Source: Escallonia rubra (Eukaryota; Streptophyta; Magnoliopsida; Escalloniales; Escalloniaceae). From it: DNA of 64,000 nt. The notes under the pieces were generated by a model that worked only from the letters and a program-made list of their open reading frames with translations, searched no databases and was not told the DNA's origin. The first letter of the stretch is position 1. Each line of letters starts with the position of its first letter. This document shows positions 23,825-35,774 of the stretch, piece by piece. The translations under genes were made by a program, and so were the position numbers. The stretch lies in assembly GCA_033065855.1 (NCBI GenBank), contig JAVXUO010001449.1:26386-90385 (forward strand), given 5' to 3'.

Positions 23825-25310
23825 TGTAGACACCCTTTTTTGTAGCTTTGTTTTATCTTTCTTATACTCCCTCCGTCCCACATAATTTGATCAATTTTTT
23901 TTGCACGTATATTAAGGATTTAAGTGATATATTGGGTGTTTTCCATTCTACCTTTTGTGAAGAGGAGGGGAAGACAGTGGGCTAGGAGAGAGAAACTGAG
24001 TTAGTAGAGTGTTAAATGTGAAGAGAAAAATGAATAAAAAAGTGTAAGAAAGTGGTCTAGGAGAAAGTAAATGAGTTTATAGACATTTAAATGTAGTGTA
24101 AAAAAAGGTAAATATGTAAAAGTACCAACATAATGTTTCTTAATTTAGAGATGAGCAATTTTTGTGGGACGGTCTAAAAAGAAAATATGATCAATTTTGT
24201 GACACGAAGGGAGTATGTTTTATTGGCCTTTGTTGATAATTAAGTTCATTATAATCAAGGGTTTAGGCCTAATAATGTAATGAGCCTAATCTATTTAATT
24301 AAGTCTAATAATTGGTCTAGTCTAGTCCAGCTGGTTAAACCAGTCCCGTTAGTTAGGTTTAAACCAAAGTTAAGGTCGATAGATTATGATTGCTTAGATA
24401 GTTCTGAAATATCTTGAGATTAATAGCTGATGCATGCATATCTCATTGATTTAGATGAAATTTGGAGGTAATTATCGAAATCTAGTGTATTCCATCTATT
24501 TAATCAAAGATAATTATCAAGTTTAGAACATATCTGCAATATCAATTAAATATCTGACTTTATCATGGATTTCTGACTCAAAAGTTATCTTTATCACTCC
24601 AGTTAGCCCCAGACCTCTATAAAAAAGGCATTTTGGCTACATTTTTAAGAAGGCTAGTCACTCTAGAACTTTTGTACGTTTTCTTCCTAGAAGTGATACA
24701 TTAATTCTAAGGAGAACTTCAGCATTTTCAAACTCGTTTTATATTGATAATCTACATTGCACCCTAGATTCATCTCAAGGTGGTTGTAAACTCTCTAATC
24801 CATCGTCTTCTAGAGATAACTTTACCTTGCTTTCTTAGACTAAAGAAGTCTACTGTACTTCCTTCCCCACGACCAAATTTCGATTTACAAAATAGCTTTT
24901 ATAAAAATAGTCTTTCAAATCCCTTTTTCGATTTTCATGTCAAAAACCAAAATTTAGGTTGCCTCCCATAGGGTCCGTGTCGAACTATAGTGGGTTGGTC
25001 CTTGTTTGTTCGACAGGGCATGTAAGCTATTTGACCCCAGTAATCAAATTCAAACCAAAACTACAACATTAGAAGTAAGGTGTAATTTATGCTTATTTAC
25101 TTGTTATGTGTTAAAAGACCAAACATCAATAAAAATCTGGTAGAGACCAAGAGGGTAGGTTGGTGATTAACACCTTCTGGCCATATAACTTAGTCCCAGA
25201 ACCTTTCACTTCTGTTTTCAATAGATTAGAAGCCTCTTTGGTATTTTAACTTCTTTTTAAGGTTTTCTCTTTCTTATTTTTCCTTTATTTTCACAAAATA
25301 AGATGGCGAC
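23825..25310 (+). mobile_element. Probable Ty3/gypsy LTR with adjoining primer-binding-like site
   Basis: The segment starts TGTAGACACCC and contains a TATA-like site (CTATAAAAAAGG near 24618) as expected of an LTR promoter. It ends near 25292-25305, directly before TGGCGACTCGAACTCTC, which resembles the TGGCGACTC primer-binding region of Ogre/Tat-type gypsy elements. No internal coding domains follow; the copia copy B begins at about 25383. The boundaries are inferred. Confidence 0.4.
23867..24213. mobile_element. Stowaway (Tc1/mariner) MITE
   Basis: It begins CTCCCTCCGTCCCAC and ends with the inverted counterpart GTGACACGAAGGGAG, flanked by TA on both sides (23865-23866 and 24214-24215). 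These are the family hallmarks. It is 347 bp long, has no coding capacity, and is nested within the probable LTR. Confidence 0.92.
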
Positions 25311-25382
25311 TCGAACTCTCTGCTGACCACTCGCTTGTCCGGGAATAGAATTTTTCGATACGGTTCACTACATTGTGTAAAG

Positions 25383-27640
25383 GAGGGATTGAAATATTAG
25401 AAACTTTGTGAGAGAATAAAGAAGAATCTAGGTCATATGATTGCAATAGTAGAATCTAATAACCAAGGTTTGGTACCTGAAGTTACAGAACAGACTGAAT
25501 AACAAGGAGCTGATGATAAAGCAGCAATGTCACTATAGTTACCAGTATGAGAAAGTTGATACTAAGAGACAACTGCCAATTTATCTGCAATTAGCTCCAA
25601 AGTGGAGGCAGAAGAATAAGGTAGAGCAGAGACAGTACCTAGTGTCCGTAAAGAGAGGCGTTAGTTAGGACTGTGATCTCGGTGGAGTGTACCACATATT
25701 ATAGTTCTTGCTTTTCGGATTCTGCTTGCGTTCTTGATTACAAAGAGACCCCTACTTGTGAGTGTCACGCCACTTCTTTCTAGATGGAGGGCGAGAAGAA
25801 GTGGCAACAACACACTGAGTGGCAATTTGAGTGGCAAGAACATTCTGAGTAGAAGAGGGAAGAGCGAGAACAGCAGCATTATTCTTTCTGACCTCCTCAA
25901 ATTTGATATAAGCAAGAGTAGAAGCAGGGTTCCTATTCATGATAAAGAAGCGTTATTCTTTGTAGTCATCAAGCAGACTCATTAGAAATTGTCGGAGTTA
26001 CTGTCCTGAGCATTAATGTAGTGCACTAGAGAGAAGCTCTATACAGAAAGAGGGTTGTCTCCTTTTCCCAATGGATTGCTAACTAACTGTAACAGTCTTG
26101 AACAGGCTGACATGGAACCTGTCGAAGACGGTGAAGATCCAGTTCAATCTGACATTAAGAGGCCAAGTTAGACATTGCGTTGATGACAGTCAAATAGTCC
26201 CTAACTTCCTTTATAGTATCAAACAGTCTAAAGAGTTGGTTAATTTTCAGCCGAAAGGTGTTGAAAAACTTGCTGATAATCTTAGAGTTTTGTGCAACCC
26301 AATCAGCCTCTTTGTCCTCAAAATTTTCATCAGTGAGTGAGAGACGGAACCTTGATATTACCATTGACATATCCCAAACACGGCGTCTTTGAAGAAAACG
26401 GTGCATTTGTCGTGCCCTTAGTTGCACAAAGTATGGGCGGGCGTGGGAGCGGGAACGGGGGCGGGGGAGCGTAAGCACCAAGAAGAATCTGAGGTTGGGA
26501 GCGGCTTGAATAAATAAATGCGTAAAGAGTATTATCATTTGTTTAGTATAGTTTACATAGCCAACAACAACAGATAATGAGGCTTTAACTTAAAACAAAC
26601 AGACAATGAGACTTTAAGGACTTGAAGGAAGAGAGAAATAAGGAATTGAGTTGAAAATGGCTTGATTTTCAGGTATTCTCTCACTTGTTCCATGCATCTC
26701 TATCCAGCTAACGGGATCGAGTTCCTATATTAGCTGGGGACGAGACCCCATGAAGCTCCTAACTTGGGATTGCAAGAGCGAGTTTCAGAGAGAGAAACGT
26801 CAACATATTAGGAGTTTCCTGCAACTAAGGTTGTGCCCAATGAAGATAGTTAGCATCATTAAAGACAGGTTGAATAGGTTGCAAAATATCAATGCTATCC
26901 TTTTCGGCGCCATAGAAAGAAAGAAAAAAAAAGAAATTTAAATTTTTTTTGGCCGAATCTGGTTAGAAAACCGGATTTGGTTGTAACGGAGCTGTTTTAA
27001 AGCGGGTGTGATAAGCTCTGGCGCATGTGGCGAATTCTGGCGGTGGAATTTTTCTGCAAAGTGCAGATCAGCTTGATTTTTTATTCTCACCCTGTCTCTA
27101 ATGGTTACAGGACCTGTAATTCAGCAGAAGATGAGCAAAAGAGGAACCAGGACCTCACGGCGGGGGGTCAATCTGAGATATGACGGCAGCGTTGGCGCCG
27201 TCGGGAAGATGGTGATGACATCATTGAGCCAATATAGTGGTCTGACATAAATCCTAGAAAAGTGCTTTGAGACCAAGTTGGAACTAGAAAAGTGTATATG
27301 AGTTCATATATTTCGTTGTGTTTTAATAACATATAGGAGGCTGACAGACATGACCTAATTGATCTAACAATAAAGAGGAAATAAAGAGCATGAAAAAGTA
27401 TGCATAATACCAAGGAGTAAATTTAGAATATTCTTTAATTTACATAATTGGCTCTAGTAACAACGATCCAGCGTTACCACCACGCAAGAAAACAACGATC
27501 AAAATCATTAATGTTGGAGGGCTGCCGGCACCTGATACCACGGCCACCGCAATACCACCTCTAAAACTCAATTCGACCAAACCGAAAATCAATTTCTTTC
27601 CTTCTCTTCCCCACAGATCCTTGTCCAAGCTTTAACTAAA
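25383..27640 (-). mobile_element. Copia retrotransposon remnant, copy B
   Basis: Homologous to the right part of copy A. The protease region (GTKPWLLDS) is at about 25430-25490 and gag at 25650-26540. It lacks the CACTA and inverted-repeat insertions found in copy A, so the sequence runs straight across both sites. On the left it stops at the gypsy LTR junction. The part right of 26340, absent from copy A, probably covers the gag start and leader. A TGGTATCAG-like primer-binding candidate lies at about 27528-27537 (minus strand), which is weak evidence. Confidence 0.75.
26155..26538 (-). pseudogene. Copia gag (UBN2-type) fragment
   Basis: A 127-residue minus-strand frame includes DENFEDKEADWVAQNSKII and then FDTIKEVRDYLTVI, the pattern of copia gag proteins (W...N..I; AKEVWDYL). 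The frame ends in a stop within the region that should continue to the zinc knuckle. A diverged continuation is at 25660-25940. No role in host biology is expected. Confidence 0.7.
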
Positions 27641-27644
27641 GTGC

Positions 27645-28765
27645 ATCTATAGGACATCTGTCGCCGAATCTGTGCGACAAGGCCCCCGCATGATTTGATT
27701 TTCTTAAGAGTCCGAGCACTAGTTTATGTGTGAGACATTGCTTTCGATCTGTGTTTAAATAGGTCGGGCGTAGAGTCGTTCAATTAGTCGATGGTTGTAG
27801 TTTGGTGGGGAGTATCTTTGGCAATTTTCCGTAGGCAGCAGGGCTCTTGGTAAGATGGAGAAGTGGTCTAAATCGAGCGATCTTCTTGGGCTGTATGGTA
27901 CGAATTTCATAACTCGTGCCTCGTGGTTATTGGTGCAGCCTTTATACGCTCGTAATCAACTTAACTAGAACTCAAGAGAAACTCTACATAATTTCCGTAA
28001 GCAAGAATGCACGATATCCAAACTGTTAAGGTTGGAGCTGGATCTGGAAAATCCAAGAAGGAAAAAATTATGACTAAAGCGTGGAAGAACTCGGTCAAGG
28101 ATTCTTCAAGGTTGGATCTAGATCTGGAGAATCCAAGCAGGAAAAAAATATGAATAAAGTGTGGAAGAACTCAGTGAAGGATTTCTTCATTTGAATTCAG
28201 ATGTGGTTACTACTGTGTGTCCATTTATTAGTGTAATGGCAGTTAGTGGTGATCGGTGGTCATTGGTGGCGCTAGGTGCATGGTGGTGATGTTTTGGTTG
28301 GTAACGGTGGTGGTGTTCGCTTGTGTGTTAGGTTGAGGAGGCATATACATCAAACGAAGAAGAAGTAAAAGAAAAGCAAGTATGACGCGAAGTGCAAAAC
28401 TAAATTTGTAACAAACATCCATACATTTTTCTCAAAATATATAACCACGACTAGTTTGGTTTTTTTTTAATTTTTTAATTTTTTTAAACGAAAACTCAAA
28501 AAACTAAAAGGATGTCAAACAGGCTCTTAGTTAACTTATGCGATCAATTTTTTCACCGTGTGAAATATTAATGTAATTTGATGAGAACTATATATTTTTG
28601 AACTTTAGTAGAATAATACTTACGACTAGCGATGCTAGGATACTAGATAGTGAGCATGACTCGATCCGTAGTGTGAAAAAGAGAAACGAAACAATCTGCG
28701 GTTCCTTGACTCCGCAAACTGTTCGAAGAGACTCTTTAAGTTTCTAAGCAACAAACAATGCCTTA
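27645..28765. other. Upstream region of XTH copy B
   Basis: From about 27900 this matches 16790-17575 upstream of copy A. It contains a local tandem duplication of about 83 bp at 28028-28190 (AAGGTTGGAxCTxGATCTGG) that is single in copy A. The part before 27900 shows no recognisable gene. Confidence 0.65.
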
Positions 28766-28771
28766 TCTTTG

Positions 28772-28782
28772 TCTATATAAAC
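28772..28782 (+). promoter_or_regulatory. TATA box of XTH copy B
   Basis: TCTATATAAAC, the same sequence and spacing to the ATG as in copy A. Confidence 0.65.
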
Positions 28783-28836
28783 ACCATAGTTATGCCAGCC
28801 ATAGCATACTGATCATTAAGCTCTACTATAGTTGTG

Positions 28837-30037
28837 ATGGATCATTTTCTACCAAGTCCCTTTGCAGCTCTTCTCCTCTTTTCAGCTCTCCTACTTGCAA
28901 GCAGAGCTGATGAAAATACCTTTGATCAAAACTACAACGTTACATGGGGATTTGACCATGCAACAGTTCTTGACCAAGGGAAAGAAGTTCAGCTTTTAAT
29001 AGATCGACCAATACTCAGGTTACTTCTTCTCATGCCATTATATGGATCTCTCCATCCATGCATATACTCGTGCTTATAGTACTTAAAAGACACAGATAAC
29101 ACGTATTTTTCTGTAAACCAGGATCTGGATTTGCTTCAGTTCATGATTATGGTTCGGGATTTTTCCAGATGAGGATGAAGATACCAAACAAGAAGAGCAA
29201 CGGAGTTGTCACAACATTCTACGTACGCAGCAAGGCTAATTGACCTTGGTCTTTCAATCTCGTGGCTTTTAATTTTTCCCTTCTAAAGGGCTTATGAATT
29301 AGCCTTCTGATTGTCTTGACATTGATAATCTTGTTTCTGCTTTGCGGTTGTAGTTAACATCCAAGTCAGTTAACCAGGACGCGGTATATCACGACGAGCT
29401 TGACCTTGAATTCATGGGTAATAACAGCATGCCTTACACCCTTAGCACAAATGTGATAACAAATGGAGTTGCAGGCAGGGAGCAACAATTTCAGCTCTGG
29501 TTCGATCCCACGGCAGACTTTCATACTTACGCTATCCTATGGAACCAACACCAGATAGTGTAAGATTCACTTAGCCTTGAAATTAATCCTTTTTTAGTTT
29601 TTGACTTTGTTTGCTTGTTTCTAGGGACGTTTTTAGATGATCTAAGCATCCTTTTCTTGTTTAGGTTCTTTGTTGACGATACACCCATCAGAGTTTTCAA
29701 GAACAATTCACATGTGGGAGTGAATTACCTATCACGGTCCATGCATATAGAGGCAAGCATATGGAACTCAACCAATTGGCTGGGACCTGTTGATTGGAGT
29801 CAAGGACCCTTCACAGCTTTCTATCAAAAATTTGACATTGATGGCTGCCTGTACCAAGACTTAAACCCTCAACAATGTTATGCAAATACGCCTACAAACT
29901 CTTGGAATGCAGAGAAGTACTGGCAACTCGACCCTGATCAGCAGGGAAAATACGAAGATATGAGAAAGAAGTATATGTCTTATGATTATTGTTCGAAGAA
30001 CAACGAGTCGTACCCTGAATGCTCACTTAACAGCTAG
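28837..30037 (+). pseudogene. XTH: Xyloglucan endotransglucosylase/hydrolase, frameshifted tandem copy
   Basis: The exon layout matches copy A: 28837-29018, 29122-29222, 29354-29559 and 29665-30037. Exon 1 has 4 extra bases (TCGA within AATAGATCGACC near 29003) compared with GATAGACC in copy A. This shifts the frame before the first splice site, and the next exon then reaches a stop after a few codons. Exons 2-4 remain open in the original frame. Other differences are a signal peptide longer by six residues, and L for F in the catalytic motif ([11 protein letters not shown]). The catalytic Glu/Asp/Glu are kept. The high similarity to copy A argues for recent duplication and recent inactivation, unless splicing bypasses the shift or the insertion is an error. 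Confidence 0.85.
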
Positions 30038-30344
30038 ATCAGTGGCAAGCAACAGAGTCGGTTATAGCAGCAGTGATCAAGTTTAAGAATATTAAGCTAG
30101 TGATCACTGGTTAATTACTGACTGGTCAAAAAAATAAATTATGTGGTCAGGATCATGTGAATCAATACAGATTTCTTTTAATAGTTGTGATCTCAAAAAA
30201 AAAAATCTTGGTTCCAAGTTCGTTGGAACAATCTGAGCTAAGCCTTCCCCTTTATTATACAGATATTCTTAGTTGGATTCTGCCTAAGCCAAGCAAAAGT
30301 TCCACGTACTCCAAAAGTTATTCAGTCTTAAATTCTTTCTATTT

Positions 30345-31865
30345 AAAAATTTTGGACATTTGTAGGCATTAGTATCGACTATTGAGCATGTGCATTACAC
30401 GTGGATGTGATATCATTAGCTTTTTTAGAACAAATAATATAATTCAATTATGTTCTTATTTCTTTTGTGACTTGCTTTAGGAGGAAAGTATAATTGATAT
30501 TCGCCATTGTGATCAGTTCAATATTTGAAAATCTTCTTTGTCGGATGCTGAATTTTAGAAATGGTTGATACTGCAGCTGAAAAGAAAAGCAGATGGAGAA
30601 ATTAAAAAGAATCAATCTACATCTTTGTTTTTGTAATCTGTTAAATTGGTTTATGCTATACACTTAAGATTTATAATCTTCATCAGTTATTATAGTTTGG
30701 TCTCATTCTGTGAGATCTTTGAGGTTATTTTATTATTATTATTATTATTATTATTGTTATTGGTGTAAAGATTATTGCCATAAAGTGCAGTTTAGGAAAA
30801 AGGTTGTGTAGGATTTTTATAGTCCATGAGGATGTTTACATATTTTTTGTTTTCATTGTTTGACCAAATTACGTGGATTTGAAAGCTTCTAATGCATTCT
30901 CTATTCATCACGACAAGAAAAAAATAAAGCTATTTTTATTTAGTAAAAAATAAGAATTTTGTTGAATAATAAACAAGAAAGAAGAACTCAAAAACTTAGA
31001 AAGACATTTTTTCTTTTTCTTTTCCTTTTTGTTTTAAACAAATAAGTGCACAAATAGATTGCCATTGTCTGTTGTTTGTGGTGCAGAGGCCGGGAGAAGG
31101 CTAGTTCCATTTTTTTTAAAGCCAACAAGAGAGGGAAAGTGGGTTTTTAACGAACAATCAATGAGAAGCTGGTCCAAAAATTATGCATGTCCAAACCAAC
31201 CCTCGCAATATGAACACTACCATGTATGTGTATATAATCAATTATACTAAAGCAATACATAGGAATGTTACACTTAACGTACGTTTCAGATTTCAACAAA
31301 CAAATGCAGCGAATCTATCATGATGCAGACATGATGCTTTCAGTTTTTAGCATGTACTTGTAGTTTTAATTTAAATAATTTAATCACTACTGTTATATAA
31401 TATCATTTTAGTCTTCATCAAATTTGATCTTCTTTTTTGCATTGCTTGAATGCACAGGATCTTCAGTTGTCACTTGATGGTTTCCCTCATCTTGTTATGG
31501 TGGATAATATTCTTGAACTTCCTGTGGTATGAGCCTTGCTCGAGTTCTCTCATCCTAATGATGAGGCTGAATTCTTTCCCTTCTAATTTTTCAATGTTTT
31601 TTTCCATTCTGTATGTAATTTTTTCAATTGGTGATAGACATCGGTTATTTTTTTTTTCAACCTATCTTTGAAGTTAAAAAGTAGGAGAAATTTCTTTATC
31701 CTGTACAATTTCCTAATCATTAGACTATGTTTAAAGAACATTTTTATTACCAGTTTCTCATTTAAGTTGCTTTTTAAAATTTTGAATTAACTTATAACAT
31801 GCCGATGATAGTCACAATTGAGGGTCGCCTGCAATTTTTCGATTGATAATACAACTTACTCCATG
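30345..31865. other. Intergenic, mostly unrecognised
   Basis: An (ATT)n microsatellite at 30729-30757. At about 31457-31590 one plus frame reads DLQLSLDGFPHLVMVDNILE after a good acceptor-like CACAG and may be a stranded exon of an unidentified gene, but it has a stop soon after. Nothing else is recognised. Confidence 0.4.
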
Positions 31866-31869
31866 GTTT

Positions 31870-32165
31870 CTCAGCTCTTTTAGGCACTACTCAGACAAGA
31901 CAGACCTTCCTATGTGGGCCAAGTGTGATACATGTCAAGGGAATAAGGCAGAGAATGTTCCTCATCCAGGCCTATTGCAGCCCTTCCCTAACCAGATCAA
32001 CTACCGACTAACCTCTCTATGGATTTCATTGAGGGCCTCTCAAGATCCAAAGGCGAGGATTTTATACTAGTGGTATTTGATAGATTTAGCAAGTATGCTC
32101 ATTTCCTGGCTTTAGCACGCCCTTTCATTCTACAAGACGTTTGGTATCCTTTGACCAAATGTTGA
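31870..32165 (+). pseudogene. Ty3/gypsy integrase fragment, 5' part
   Basis: Reads WAKCDTCQGNKAENVPHPG, then (after a frame change) SMDFIEGLSRSKGEDFILVV and DRFSKYAHFLALARPF, the zinc-finger to core transition of chromovirus-type integrases (CxxCQxxK; SMDFIEGLP; DRFSKYAHF). It is broken by a frameshift near 32020 and stops at about 32165. The continuation lies at 33180. Confidence 0.85.
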
Positions 32166-32169
32166 AACA

Positions 32170-33180
32170 CGATGACATGTAAGTCTATAATGAGTGATAA
32201 GTAGTCGCAGAGGGAGTGGGGGGCGCCCGTGGGCCACTTCACACCTGCTTCTCCATAATTTTTTCATTTTATATGTTATATTTTATGCCCAATGAGAAAA
32301 GTGCCCACTTGAAAATTTTTAAAATCCTTAAAGAAGATAATTTTTTAGTCATTTTACAAGTTAAACTATCTAAAAAATTTTAAAATAGTTAATATATATA
32401 TCTTCTTGTCATTTAAAATACTAAACTTATACAAATAATAATAAAAAAAGGTACATACATTAAGTCAACACAAAAGTTCCTCCTTATTTAGTATTATTCT
32501 CAAAGCCACTTTGTTTCCTAACCATGAAAGCAACATAACGGACAAAGCATACCATCTCCTCGGACCCTTCATTAGCCTCACCCCCTCACCAGTCGGTCCA
32601 CCTCCGGCAACGGCGTAGTTGTGTAGACGGTAAATCCAATCTCGGTAGGATGCTTGGAATCGTGGTGTACTGTTCGATTTGCAAATTCCTCCTTCATCGT
32701 CGATTCGTCGTGGTGTATTGCTCTGATACAGTTATCAATGATGCTCTCCTCATCTTTCATTTCCCAAAATCTAAGTATCTTTCCTTTAGCCTGAAATCAT
32801 GAAAAACCCTAACTTTTTTCTCCAAATATGAAGCGACCATTCCATTGATTATTGAAATTGCTCTACTGCCTCCACACAAAGTCACAAATCATAATCCTCC
32901 ACTTTGAAAGCAATGTAAGATCTAGACTTCCAATATTTATTCTTACAATTTCTATTTCCTTGAACTTAAACCCTTTCTTTTTTGTTTTAATTTAGAATTT
33001 GACAATTGGGAATTGGGATTGATAGTGATATCCTTGATTTCTAATTGAGATTTTGGATTTTTAATTTTAGATTGCAATTGCTACTCATGGGTGGTTGTTG
33101 TATAGGTTTCTAATTGAAGTTTGTTGGGATTTTTAATTTTGGATTGAGAGTTTGGCAATTTTTGTGATAATTTCTCTCTT
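32170..33180. other. About 1 kb inserted within the gypsy integrase
   Basis: AT-rich DNA separating two parts of one integrase. No termini, target duplication or coding region recognised. It may be an insertion, or a deletion followed by filler sequence. Confidence 0.4.
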
Positions 33181-33490
33181 ACATATTGGGTTCCCACGCC
33201 ATTAGTGACATGGACAAAATCTATTCAGTGAAGTCCGGAGCAACTCGTCAAGCTATGGGGCACCAAGCTCACCCTTCGCACAACTCATCACCCGAAACAA
33301 ACAGCCAAACTGAAATGGTTAACACGTTTCTAGAAACCTATTTGAGGTGTGTGATCATTAAGACACCAAGGAATTGGGCTAGGTGGCTTACACTAGCTGA
33401 ACTATGGTACAAAACTTCAAATCACTTGTCACGTTAATATGACTCATTTTAAGCCTTATATGGCTACAAGCCCAAACCCTTGGGTCTAGA
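33180..33490 (+). pseudogene. Ty3/gypsy integrase fragment, 3' part
   Basis: Reads SDMDKIYSVKSGATRQAMG, then PETNSQTEMVNTFLETYLRC, then NWARWLTLAELWYKTSNH, and after a stop ALYGYKPKPL. This matches integrase core sequence (SDRDxIF; HPQTDGQTEVVNRxLE; W..WL..AE..YN...H; ALYGxxPP) in order. It continues the fragment ending at 32165. The D of the catalytic triad is kept as SDMD, but the frame is broken. Confidence 0.85.
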
Positions 33491-33494
33491 ATCC

Positions 33495-35450
33495 ACTATG
33501 GATTATCCCCCACCCCCACCACCCCCCCCCCTCTACCTCAATCCCACTTGATTATCCACCAAAATTGGCTAGCATATTTCCCTGATTAGGTAGCATATTC
33601 TAGAATCCACTCGAATCTTAATTAAGGCTGAATAAGTCATTTTTAAAGGATTATCCCCCTTCTTCTTCCCTCCTCCCCCCTTTCGCATCCAGATTCGCTG
33701 TTCAAGTTCACCCATATCATTTGCCCCTCACTTTCATGTTTTGATTCAGTCCTTACTTCTTTAAGGATAATCAGTTTTAGTGCCCAACTAGGAAAGCTTG
33801 TATCTGTTTTTCTAAATGTATTGGCATTAACGTCCACGGAGGGAAGTTGTCTGTCAATTTGACTTGAACAACATCTAAAAACATATGGAATTTTTGTGAA
33901 TACCCTTAAGTTTCTTTTGCTTGGTTGGTGGAACACAGAATTACCCAAAAAGGGAGCTCGTCTACTTGGTTAACCGGGTAGTGGGTTCAGCCCTAAAGGG
34001 AGCTCGTCTGCTAGGTTGGCCAATCAATGAGTTCAATCCCAAATCTAGTTTATAGGATGAGGAGACACTTTGAGCTTACAAGGAGCTTACCTTCTTGGCT
34101 GGACGAACATAAGCCCAATAGTACTGAAATCGTTTTTATCTCATAAAATGTGTTTCATAGAGAAATGTGCCCAATTTCTGTCATGTTACTCATCTTGCTG
34201 GAAGCTTGGTAGTCACTTGATCTTGACCATTAAGATTAAGGGTCACAAGATCATAATTATCGAGGATTACTAGAAACTTTATTTGTAAAAATACACTAAG
34301 AACATATGAGAATTTCAAAGTACCCACCATTGGAGATTCCCAAGAGTTTTCTGAGAATTCACATCCACCTTAGAAAGTATTTTCAAGTAAAAGTTCTTCG
34401 ATCGTTCTTATTTCGCTTTTTCTAGCTATTATCTTTAATCATGTTCTATATAACTACTATAGTTGTTTTCAGAGTCAACTGACTTATCTTGTGGGGATAT
34501 TGTTTAGAGGAACTCTCTTGGCCCTTCAGCCTTAGAAGTTAAGGAGTCTTTAATACACTTTACTTGTCCTTATCATGTCCTTGCTGATGTGGTGGATGGC
34601 AGTCTGGACGAGCCACAAGACCTAAAGCCTTACCCTCTCCAAACCCTTAGAAAATGTTGTGAAGTTTTAAGGTGTATTGTGTCTAGACTGCCTGAGGAAT
34701 CCAATGTGGCCAACTAAACACAATAGACCAAATAACAGCTTATGTGGATATGTTACACAACAGGTTTAGGGTTCCTATATGTGTTTTTATAGCTCATATT
34801 TATTTGTCTATTCCCTAGCTCTTATGCAGCTTTCTTCTTATGCGTGGAGATTTTATCAGTCTCTTCGATTTACACGCCATCGTGAAGCTTAAAGCCAAGA
34901 TGTTTAGGGCATTTAGGATTTTCTACACTTTTTGTGCTATCACAAAACAGGCAGGATGGTATCTCCTTATAAGTCGCTAGTTTCGAGCAAGAGTCAACCT
35001 CTTCCAAATCTGGCCTCATCTAAAAATAATTGAAGGATAGATTTCTCTGTGTCAAACGTCGAAAGGCATAAAACGTTCCCTTGTGTTGGATACCTTTTTC
35101 CTAGCCAAAGACTACAACAAATTAAGGACTTAGGGCCACTGGACCGTCAACTCGTTGCATAGTTAAAAACAAATAAGCCCATATGCTCTAAACACCCATT
35201 ATCCAACACTTAATCGCTCGATTGGCTGAAAAAGACAAGCATGATCCTTGTAAACGCTTGAAATTGTATAACGTTATTAAAATGTGGAAATAGAGACCTA
35301 ACCAAGTACTATTTTTTATCAAATTTCAATGAAATTGGCTCTAGCCATGTGCCAAGGACCAAGAAAACTATATTCTCCCAAGGGATGACATGTGTTGTAA
35401 TATCCCACATCAGACGGGAATAGTATGAGATTGCTCTTATAAGATCGTGG
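33495..35450. other. Intergenic, no gene recognised
   Basis: A C-rich tract at 33505-33535; a duplicated GGGAGCTCGTCT motif at about 33950 and 33998; a piece related to the 19511 inverted-repeat element at 35390-35450. No coding domains seen. Confidence 0.45.
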
Positions 35451-35774
35451 CTATCACTACAAGAAAAGACATTTTTTACGACGGATTTTTAGCAACAAAA
35501 TATATTCTGTCGCCAAAAGGAGTTTTACCGACGGAAACCTCCGTCAGTAAAACTCCGTCGTAAAATATTATTACTGACGGAATTAACCGTCGATAATAAT
35601 TTTTGGCGACGACTTTTGCCGGTGGACTTTTAGCGACGGTACTTCCGTCACTAAAACATTTTGATGGGAATTTTTTTTTCCAAGGGTTTATGGAAATATT
35701 TGATCCGTCGATAAAAATAGACCTTCACCGATGGACTTTTAGCGACGGATATATTCCGTCGCTAAAAGTCTATT

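Noticed and set aside
27525..27545. Copia primer-binding site on the minus strand
   Set aside because: TGGTATCAG is present, but the following bases differ from the usual initiator-tRNA match and no LTR end abuts it; kept only as a weak note.
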